This document shows, piece by piece, positions 1-6,620 of a stretch of DNA of 12,792 nt. This DNA is from Dehalococcoidia bacterium (lineage in GTDB: Bacteria; Chloroflexota; Dehalococcoidia; JAENJB01), in contig JAENJB010000069.1 in NCBI GenBank assembly GCA_016844565.1, forward strand, positions 1-12,792, read 5' to 3'. The position numbers and the translations under genes were made by a program. The notes beneath the pieces were generated by a model, which ran no database searches, was not told where the DNA came from, and saw only the letters and a list, made by a program, of their open reading frames with translations. Each line of letters starts with the position of its first letter. Position 1 is the stretch's first letter.

Positions 1-234
1 ACTAAGGAGACCAATTAGTATTATCGTCTAATCGCCTGTCTCAACTGGCCGGTTTTGACCCGTCCCTCGGTGGCCTAATTTGGACGTCCGGTGACATCGT
101 GCCCGTTCTCCACGTAAGCGTCGACGCCGATTTCCATCGCCTCCGACCGGCTGATGCACTGTCCTCGTGCCGGACCCTCGCGGCCGAAGCTAAGTTTCGT
201 CAGAACATAATCGGAGTTATTATTGCTAACCTAT
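1..234. other. Leading intergenic stretch, no convincing gene
   Basis: No protein gene can be supported here. Two short stretches are open in mirrored register. One runs along the + strand from about position 6 to a TAA at 249-251 but has no ATG. The other, on the - strand, is open from 230 down to a TAG at 75-77 and continues for 17 more codons to a TAA at 21-23. The - reading contains one ATG (135-137), which gives only 20 codons. Neither has a recognisable ribosome binding site or family. It may be the decayed 3' end of a neighbouring gene or plain upstream sequence. I see no tRNA, terminator or clear riboswitch. Confidence 0.4.
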
Positions 235-263
235 TTGACGTGAAGGTCTAAAAGCCTTAAACT
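235..263 (+). promoter_or_regulatory. Sigma70-type promoter of cooS
   Basis: A TTGACG -35 box (235-240) and a TAAACT -10 box (258-263) are separated by exactly 17 nt. They match the TTGACA/TATAAT consensus at 5 of 6 and 4 of 6 positions. Initiation would fall near 270, giving a leader of about 40 nt before the cooS ATG. The same architecture recurs at three other places in the window, which supports it. The -10 box lies inside the inverted repeat described separately, so access to it may be regulated. Confidence 0.6.
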
Positions 264-287
264 GAAGAGTTTTTGATTTTAGGCTTT
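251..287 (+). promoter_or_regulatory. Operator-like inverted repeat / leader hairpin before cooS
   Basis: AAAGCCT (251-257) is repeated as its exact reverse complement AGGCTTT (281-287). Inside lies a second small inverted repeat, AAACT-GAAG-AGTTT (259-272). The outer arms straddle the -10 box and the predicted start site, a common place for a repressor operator. If transcription starts further upstream, the same sequence could fold as a nested hairpin 10 nt before the Shine-Dalgarno. The sequence does not tell which, and no regulator gene is in the window. The arms do not match any operator I can name. Confidence 0.4.
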
Positions 288-309
288 CCGCTGAGTGAGG
301 TGAAGCATA

Positions 310-2283
310 ATGGCAGAGACTAGGAAGACCATAGACCCGGCAGTTGTGGAGCTACTACAAGTCGCCAAGAACAAGGGCATTTCGACTCCCTTTGACCGCG
401 CCGAAGTCACTAAGCCCTGTCCCATCGGCCGGGATGGTAGTTGTTGCCGGCAGTGCTTTATGGGGCCGTGCCGGCTGGTGGGCAAGACGCTGGTAGGCGT
501 CTGCGGGGCCACGCAAGAGACGGTCCAGGCCAGGAATATGGCCCGGATGATTGCCGCCGGTGCGGCATCTCACAACGACCATTCTCGCAACATGATTCTT
601 GCCTTGCTGGCCGTGGGCGAGGGGAAAGCCCCTGGCTTCGAGATCAAGGACGAGAAGAAGCTGCGCAAGGTGGCCGGGTACTTCGGTATTAAAGCTGACG
701 GTAAGGGTAAAGAGGAGCTGGCCGTTGAGGTAGCCAAAGCAGCGCTGGCCGAGTTCAGCACCAGGGAATCTGGTGAATTGGCTTATCTCAAGAGGGCAAC
801 GCCCAAGCGTCAGGCCCTGTGGCGCAAGCTGGGCATGGCGCCGAGAGGGATAGACCGGGAGGTGGTGGAGACGCTCCATCGCACCCATATGGGCACCGAC
901 CAGGATGCCGAGCATTTGCTCGACCAGGCCCTGAGATGTGCCCTGAGTGATGGCTGGGGCGGCTCAATGATTGCTACCGATATCAGCGATATTCTTTTTG
1001 GCACCCCCGGCCCCACAGCGGCGGCCGGCAACTACGGCGTCTTGAAAGAGGATGAGGTGAATATCGTCATCCACGGCCACGAGCCTACTCTGGCGGAGAT
1101 GATGGTAGTGGCTGTCGTGGAAAAGGAGGCCCTGGAGCTTGCCAGGGCAAAGGGCGCCAAGGGGATAAACCTGGTGGGCATGTGCTGCAGCGGGAACGAG
1201 CTATTGATGCGGCACGGCGTGCCCATAATGGGCAACTTCCTGCAGCAGGAGCTGGGCATCGCCACCGGAGCGATAGAGGCGATGGTGGTGGACTATCAGT
1301 GCATCATGCAGGGCATCCAGGCGGCTGCGGAGCACACCCATACCAAGATTATCACTGTCTCGCCCAAGGCCCACATCACCGGCGCCATAGCTATGGATTT
1401 CGAAGAGCCCAATGCTCTGGAGATCGCGCGCAAGATAGTGCGCCTCGCTATCGACAACTATCCCAACCGGAAAGACGTCCATATCCCCGACATCATGGAC
1501 CGGGTGGTAGTCGGCTTCTCCCACGAGTATATCGCCTACATGCAGGGAGGCGTCTACCGCGAGTCTTTCCGCCCCCTGAACGACGCCATCATGCAGGGGC
1601 GGATACGGGGCGCGGCCGGGGTGGTGGGCTGCAACAATGCCCAGGTGGTCCATGATGAAGCCATCACCAATGTTATCAAGGAGCTGATTCATAACGACGT
1701 GCTGGTGGTGACCACCGGCTGCAATGCGGTGACCTGCGCCAAGCAGGGGCTGCTGACGCCGGAGGTAATGGACTACGCCGGTCCCGGGTTGAGAGAGGTG
1801 TGCGCGGCTATCGGCATTCCTCCAGTGCTTCACATGGGGTCGTGCGTGGACAACACCCGCATCCTGACGGTGCTGACCCAGATGGCCACCGAGGGCGGGC
1901 TTGGTGAAGACATCGACGATCTGCCCGCGGTAGGCATCGCTCCCGAATGGATGTCGGAGAAGGCCCTGTGCATCGGCGCCTACTTCGCGGCGTCGGGCGC
2001 GCATGTCATCTTCGGTGTTGGTTCTCCGGTGGCGAACAGCCCGGCGGTAGCCAAGATGATGACCGCCGGCTGGGAGGCCAAGTGCGGTGGGTCGCTGGAG
2101 TTCATAGAGGACTGGCGGCGCATCGTGGCCAGGGCGCTGGAGCTCATAGATGGCAAGCGGAAGGCTCTGCGGCTGGAGGAGTACGATCCCCAGCGGTACG
2201 CCCTCAAGGGCAACTATATGCCCGGCGACGCGCTCCCATTCGAGGAGTACGCCAGGGGTAGCTACAGTCTGGCGAAGAAATAA
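310..2283 (+). CDS. cooS: Ni-Fe carbon monoxide dehydrogenase catalytic subunit (CooS/AcsA family)
   Basis: This anaerobic CO dehydrogenase catalyses CO + H2O to CO2 + 2 electrons + 2 H+, reversibly, as a cytoplasmic homodimer. Its 657 residues fall within the usual family length (about 620-680). The N-terminal cysteines are all present. C37 and C45 are the intersubunit D-cluster ligands; their CX7C spacing is that of [4Fe-4S] D-cluster enzymes. C46, C49, C54 and C65 are the B-cluster ligands. C-cluster (Ni-4Fe-4S) ligands are H257 in a GHEP motif, C293 in MCCSGNE, C331, C441 in GCNN, C471 in TTGC and C512 in MGSCVDN. Lys551 and His88/His91 occupy the expected proton-transfer motifs. The ATG is preceded by GAGGTGA at 297-303, 6 nt away, which fixes the start. 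The gene has its own promoter and terminator and appears monocistronic. No acsB, cooF or cooC lies in the window, so a role in CO oxidation versus the Wood-Ljungdahl pathway cannot be decided here. The family call is very secure; the assignment to a CODH clade is not. Confidence 0.96.
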   Translation: MAETRKTIDPAVVELLQVAKNKGISTPFDRAEVTKPCPIGRDGSCCRQCFMGPCRLVGKTLVGVCGATQETVQARNMARMIAAGAASHNDHSRNMILALLAVGEGKAPGFEIKDEKKLRKVAGYFGIKADGKGKEELAVEVAKAALAEFSTRESGELAYLKRATPKRQALWRKLGMAPRGIDREVVETLHRTHMGTDQDAEHLLDQALRCALSDGWGGSMIATDISDILFGTPGPTAAAGNYGVLKEDEVNIVIHGHEPTLAEMMVVAVVEKEALELARAKGAKGINLVGMCCSGNELLMRHGVPIMGNFLQQELGIATGAIEAMVVDYQCIMQGIQAAAEHTHTKIITVSPKAHITGAIAMDFEEPNALEIARKIVRLAIDNYPNRKDVHIPDIMDRVVVGFSHEYIAYMQGGVYRESFRPLNDAIMQGRIRGAAGVVGCNNAQVVHDEAITNVIKELIHNDVLVVTTGCNAVTCAKQGLLTPEVMDYAGPGLREVCAAIGIPPVLHMGSCVDNTRILTVLTQMATEGGLGEDIDDLPAVGIAPEWMSEKALCIGAYFAASGAHVIFGVGSPVANSPAVAKMMTAGWEAKCGGSLEFIEDWRRIVARALELIDGKRKALRLEEYDPQRYALKGNYMPGDALPFEEYARGSYSLAKK

Positions 2284-2297
2284 AGCAGGTTCGAGAT

Positions 2298-2340
2298 AAA
2301 AAACTGCCCCGCTCTCTTGATAAGAGCGGGGCAGTTTTTT
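2298..2340. terminator. Bidirectional intrinsic terminator between cooS and rpoC
   Basis: A perfect 13-bp stem (ACTGCCCCGCTCT at 2303-2315 with its complement at 2323-2335) closes a 7-nt loop. An A-tract precedes it (2298-2302) and a T-tract follows it (2336-2340), so a U-run is present on either strand. It lies 15 nt after the cooS stop and 20 nt after the rpoC stop on the opposite strand, and can end both convergent transcripts. Confidence 0.93.
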
Positions 2341-2359
2341 ATTGGCTGTCGAAGCTCAA

Positions 2360-5300
2360 CTAGACAGGCTGGGTAACCTCTTCGGAGGCACTCGATTCCG
2401 AAGCCTCTTCCGTGCCCGGCTCAGGGAGCAGGAAGTCCACGGTTTCGGGGGCGACCGGCTCGGCCAGGAACCGTGAAGGAATCAGCTTGCCGATGATGAC
2501 ATTCTCCTTGAGGCCGATGAGCTTATCCTTCTTGCCGGCAATGGCTGCTTCAGTAAGCACCCTGGTGGTCTCCTGGAAGGAGGCTGCCGCCAGCCAGCTA
2601 TCGGTGTTCAGGGAGATCCTGGTTATACCGAGCAGGATGATGTGAGCGGTAGCTGCTTCGCCGCCTTCTGCCAGTATTTTCTCGTTGGCTTGGTCGAACT
2701 TGTACCGGTCAACCAGCCTGCCCGGGGTGAACTCGGTATCGCCTGGCTGGTCGATTTGTACCTTGGAAAGCATCTGGCGCACGATGACTTCAATATGCTT
2801 GTCATTGATGTTGACTCCCTGGGAGCGGTAGACCCGCTGCACCTCGTCCACCAGGTATCGCTGGACGGTCTCTTTGCCCTTGATGCTAAGAATGTGCTGG
2901 GGGTTGATGGTGCCGTCGGTGATCTGTTCGCCGGCCTTTACCGCGTCGCCTGATTTTATCCGGATGCGAGTAGCCGCCGACACGAGATACTCTCGCTCGT
3001 CGCGTTCTTCGTAGCTGATGAAGAGCCTGTTATCCCCGATCGTCACCTTGCCGGCGACCTGCGCAATGATGGGCTGGGACTGCAGGGAGGTGGCCTTCTT
3101 CTTCCCCGCCGCGGAGCCCTTGGGTTGGGCCAGGACAGTCCCCATGTCTACCATCTGTTTGTTTTCCACCAGCAGCTTCGCCCCAGGAGGCAGAACATAC
3201 TCATCCTGGTAGACCTCTGTCCGTGCGATCTTGATCTTGCGTCCCTCTTCGGCATGGATGACCTCGGCCACGCCGTCGATTTCCGAGAGGATGGCTTCAC
3301 CTTTCGGCACCCTGGCCTCGAGGAGCTCTTCCACCCGGGGGAGACCGCTGGTAATGTCAAGCCCAACCACACCTCCGGTATGGAAGGTGCGCATCGTAAG
3401 TTGGGTGCCCGGCTCACCGATGCTTTGGGCAGCAATAATGCCCACCGCGGTGCCCAGATTCACGGGCTTGTGCCGCGCCAGGTCGTTTCCGTAGCAGGAC
3501 TGGCAAACTCCTCGCTTGGTGGCGCAAATGAGAGGCGATCTGACATGGGCCTTGGTTATCCCGGCGGCGACTATAGCGCGCGCTTTCGGCTGGTCGATTC
3601 TCTCGTTTCTCTCGGCGAGTACCGCTTTGGTCTTGGGATGAACAATCTGCTGCGCCGCCAGGCGGCCCACCAGACGCTCCTCGAGTGGTGGCAGAATGCC
3701 TTTTTCCTCTGCCTGCGTCATCCAGATGCCATCCGGCGTTCCGCAGTCCTCTTCAAGTACCAGGACATCCTGAGCGACATCTATGAGACGCCGCGTGAGA
3801 TAACCGCTGTCTGAGGTGCGGAGCGCGGTGTCGGCCAGACCCTTGCGAGCGCCATGGGTGGAGATGAAGTACTCCAACACGCTGAGTCCCTCGCGGAAGC
3901 TGGACCGGATGGGGAAGTCGATAATCCGGCCTGCCGGGTCAGTCATCAGACCTCGCATCCCGGCCATCTGCCTGATCTGGGAGATGTTACCCTTTGCTCC
4001 GGAAGTGGTCATCATGTGGATGCCTTCGTAGCGGTCAAGCGAGCGTGAGATCAGTTCAGTGATCTTATCTGTCGTCTGGTTCCAGACCCGGACTGCTATT
4101 TCATACCGTTCGTCTTCGGTAATGAGACCGCGCTGGAACTGGCTATCACCGAGTTCGATTTCCTCTTCCGCCTTGGCCAGGAGTTTGGCCTTCTCCGGTG
4201 GTACCTTGACGTCTCCCATGGCAATAGTTGTTCCCGACTTGGTAGCAAAGAGGAAACCGAGCTTCTTGAGGTTATCGAGAATGGCCGCCGTTCCCTCGTT
4301 CCCTAGCCGGTGGATGCATTCAGCGGTGAGCGCTTTGAGCGCCGATTTGTCCATGACGTTATTGGTGAGGCTGCTGAAGCGCAGTTCCTCAGGCAGGGCC
4401 TGATTGAGGATGATGCGCCCGACGCTGGTCTCTCTCATTTCGCCGTTCTGGCCGTCGCGCGCCACAATCGGCTCCCTCAAATCAATCTGCCCCAGATCGT
4501 AGGCCAGCCTGGCGTCATCAAAGCTCGCGAACGGCTGCCGCTTCCCGTCGGTCCCCGGTGTTTCAGGTTTCATACTGGTGAGGTAGTAGAGACCAAGCAC
4601 TATGTCCAGGGTGGGGGCTACCGTAGGTTCACCGGAGCTCGGCAGCAGCATATTGTGAATGCTGAGCAGCTGCTCTCGCGCTTCTCTCACTGCCATTGGG
4701 GAGAGAGGAATGTGCACGGCCATCTGGTCGCCATCGAAGTCAGCGTTGAAGGCGGCGCAAACAAGAGGATGAATCTGAATGGCGGCGCCATCGATAAGCA
4801 CCGGCTCGAAAGCCTGGACGCTCAGGCGGTGAAGGGTAGGAGCGCGGTTAAGCAAGACCGGGCGCTCCTTGACCACCTCTTCCAGGATGTCCCAGACCTC
4901 GGTTCTACTCTTCTCCACGATGCGCCGAGCGCTCTTTATGTTGTGGGCTGCGCCACTGGCCACCAGCCGTTGCATCACGAAGGGCTTGAACAACTCCATC
5001 GCCATGCGTCGGGGTAATCCGCACTGGTGCAGCTTGAGTTCGGGGCCGACCACAATGACAGACCGCCCGCTGTAGTCCACTCTCTTGCCGAGCAGGTTCT
5101 GCCGGAAGCGCCCCTGCTTGCCGCGGAGCATGCCAGACAGAGATCTCAACTTGGCAGAAGTGCCGGTGGAGGAAAGGCTGCGCCCGCGCCGTTCGTTGTC
5201 AATGAGCGAGTCCACGGCCTCCTGGAGCATGCGTTTCTCGTTGCGCAGGATTATCTCCGGCGCACCGAGCTCCAGAAGCCGGCGGAGTCGGTTGTTGCGG

Positions 5301-6379
5301 TTGATCACTCGCCGGTAGAGGTCGTTGAGGTCGCTGGTGGCAAATCGGCCGCCGTCCAGCTGGATCATCGGCCGGAGCTCGGGGGGCAGGACAGGGAGAA
5401 CAGTCAAGATCATCCAGGACGGCTTGTTGCCACTGCGAAGGAAAGCCTCCGTTATCCTCAGCCTCTTGCTGGCTTTCTTACGGCGCTGCCCTGTGGTGGA
5501 GTTCACCTCTGTCACCAGCTTCTGTTTCTCTTTCTCAAGATTGAGGCCCTCCAGAATTCTCAATACGGCCTCGGCGCCTGTCCCCGCCTCGAAAACCTTG
5601 GAGTCCTTCTCCTTGAGCTCCCGGTACTTACTCTCGGTGAGCAGAGCCCCGACTTTCAGGTCCTCAAATGCATCCATATCGCTGCGGTGCTGCTCTTCGG
5701 CCTTGCTTTTCTCGTCGGCAAGCTTGCTGCGCAGTTGACCTGTCTCTTCCAGCAGGGCCGCTTCCTTCTCCCTGACGAAAGCCTCCTTTATCTCTGGCGC
5801 TTCCTTGGAGGAGGACATCTGTTTGATCTCTTCGTCAGCTTTGGCGCGGAGGGCGGCAATCTGCCGCTCAGTGTCCTCTATGCGAGAGGTGAACTCGGCC
5901 CGGAAGTCGTCCCTGGTCTCTTCGAGCGCTTTGGTCCGGGCCTCTTCATCCACGGAGATAACGATGAAGCGCGCGAAGTATATTACCCTCTCCAGGCTGC
6001 GAGGGGAGACATCGATGAGCTGGGCCATGTGGCTGGGAGTGCCCTTGGCGAACCAGATGTGGGCGATCGGCGCCGCCATCTCAATATGCCCCATGCGCTC
6101 CCGCCTGACCCGCGCCCGGGCGACCTCAACGCCGCACTTGTCACAGACAATCCCTTTGAAGCGGATCCGCTTGTACTTACCACAGTAGCATTCGAAGTCC
6201 TTCGTGGGACCGAAAATCTTTTCGCAGAAGAGGCCGTCCTTCTCCGGTTTGAGCGTCCGGTAGTTGATGGTCTCCGGCTTGGTTACCTCGCCGTAGGACC
6301 AGCCTCTGATCTGCTCAGGAGAGGCCAGAGAGATACGTACAGCGTCAAAGTGATTACTTTCCAGCATTGGCTTCTTCAC
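2360..6379 (-). CDS. rpoC: DNA-directed RNA polymerase subunit beta'
   Basis: This is the beta' subunit of RNA polymerase, which carries the catalytic Mg2+ site and the clamp. Numbered from the GTG at 6379 it has 1339 residues. The first zinc site is C64, C66, C79 and C82. The NADFDGDQ loop at 545-552 supplies Asp547, 549 and 551. Bridge-helix sequence lies around 830-865, the second zinc site is C879, C952, C959 and C962, and the trigger loop has Met996, Arg997 and His1000. The large trigger-loop insertion of proteobacteria is absent. A charged, heptad-like segment of about 100 residues (146-245) extends the N-terminal region, and the C-terminal tail is acidic. The start is open to choice: an ATG at 6367 has GAGGTG 9 nt upstream and is better placed than the GTG at 6379, whose possible Shine-Dalgarno directly abuts it. 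I favour 6367 (1335 residues). It is co-transcribed with rpoB, with 7-19 bp between them, and ends in TAG beside the shared terminator. Confidence 0.97.
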   Translation of the reverse strand: MKKPMLESNHFDAVRISLASPEQIRGWSYGEVTKPETINYRTLKPEKDGLFCEKIFGPTKDFECYCGKYKRIRFKGIVCDKCGVEVARARVRRERMGHIEMAAPIAHIWFAKGTPSHMAQLIDVSPRSLERVIYFARFIVISVDEEARTKALEETRDDFRAEFTSRIEDTERQIAALRAKADEEIKQMSSSKEAPEIKEAFVREKEAALLEETGQLRSKLADEKSKAEEQHRSDMDAFEDLKVGALLTESKYRELKEKDSKVFEAGTGAEAVLRILEGLNLEKEKQKLVTEVNSTTGQRRKKASKRLRITEAFLRSGNKPSWMILTVLPVLPPELRPMIQLDGGRFATSDLNDLYRRVINRNNRLRRLLELGAPEIILRNEKRMLQEAVDSLIDNERRGRSLSSTGTSAKLRSLSGMLRGKQGRFRQNLLGKRVDYSGRSVIVVGPELKLHQCGLPRRMAMELFKPFVMQRLVASGAAHNIKSARRIVEKSRTEVWDILEEVVKERPVLLNRAPTLHRLSVQAFEPVLIDGAAIQIHPLVCAAFNADFDGDQMAVHIPLSPMAVREAREQLLSIHNMLLPSSGEPTVAPTLDIVLGLYYLTSMKPETPGTDGKRQPFASFDDARLAYDLGQIDLREPIVARDGQNGEMRETSVGRIILNQALPEELRFSSLTNNVMDKSALKALTAECIHRLGNEGTAAILDNLKKLGFLFATKSGTTIAMGDVKVPPEKAKLLAKAEEEIELGDSQFQRGLITEDERYEIAVRVWNQTTDKITELISRSLDRYEGIHMMTTSGAKGNISQIRQMAGMRGLMTDPAGRIIDFPIRSSFREGLSVLEYFISTHGARKGLADTALRTSDSGYLTRRLIDVAQDVLVLEEDCGTPDGIWMTQAEEKGILPPLEERLVGRLAAQQIVHPKTKAVLAERNERIDQPKARAIVAAGITKAHVRSPLICATKRGVCQSCYGNDLARHKPVNLGTAVGIIAAQSIGEPGTQLTMRTFHTGGVVGLDITSGLPRVEELLEARVPKGEAILSEIDGVAEVIHAEEGRKIKIARTEVYQDEYVLPPGAKLLVENKQMVDMGTVLAQPKGSAAGKKKATSLQSQPIIAQVAGKVTIGDNRLFISYEERDEREYLVSAATRIRIKSGDAVKAGEQITDGTINPQHILSIKGKETVQRYLVDEVQRVYRSQGVNINDKHIEVIVRQMLSKVQIDQPGDTEFTPGRLVDRYKFDQANEKILAEGGEAATAHIILLGITRISLNTDSWLAAASFQETTRVLTEAAIAGKKDKLIGLKENVIIGKLIPSRFLAEPVAPETVDFLLPEPGTEEASESSASEEVTQPV

Positions 6380-6386
6380 CTCGAAT

Positions 6387-6620
6387 TCACTTGGTTAGTA
6401 GACGTTTACCGGCTCCTCCCCGCTCCTCCTCGATCAGGCTGACTGGTTCCTCGTCCTCATTCAACACCTCGACGGCCAAGCCGAGACTCTGCAGTTCCTT
6501 ACGCAGCACCTTGAAGGATTCCGGCACGCTGGGCTGCGGGATGTCTTCACCTTTGATGATGGCTTCGTAGGCTTTGGCCCGGCCGCTCACATCATCGGAC
6601 TTGACGGTGAGCAACTCCAT
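6387..6620 (-). pseudogene. rpoB: C-terminal fragment of rpoB, out of frame with the main part
   Basis: This frame encodes the remaining C-terminus of RNA polymerase beta. It holds the LLTVKSDDVSGR segment, a PESFKVLRKELQSLGL motif and an acidic tail ending in TGA at 6387-6389. It should directly follow the upstream rpoB frame. The ATG at 6620 is only the chance reading of the codon junction; no ribosome binding site precedes it, so it is not a separate gene. The two frames overlap by 34 nt. A simple shift would not restore the protein, because the stretch ALEAYGAAYTLQ, nearly universal between GEMEVW and ELLTVKSDD, is absent. A net loss of 37 nt explains both the gap and the shift. It ends 19 bp before the preferred rpoC ATG. 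Confidence 0.9.

Noticed and set aside
1201..2004. Minus-strand frame of 267 codons opposite cooS
   Set aside because: This is a His/Arg-rich shadow translation of the CODH gene, which has every catalytic residue in its own frame.
5027..6442. Long + strand open frame of 471 codons opposite rpoC
   Set aside because: It is the complement of a highly conserved coding region. Its translation looks like a shadow (no family, irregular composition), and rpoC on the other strand is certain.
6587..6620. Programmed ribosomal frameshift in rpoB
   Set aside because: There is no slippery heptamer, and a -1 shift would still leave twelve near-invariant residues missing, so a deletion or assembly error explains the data better.
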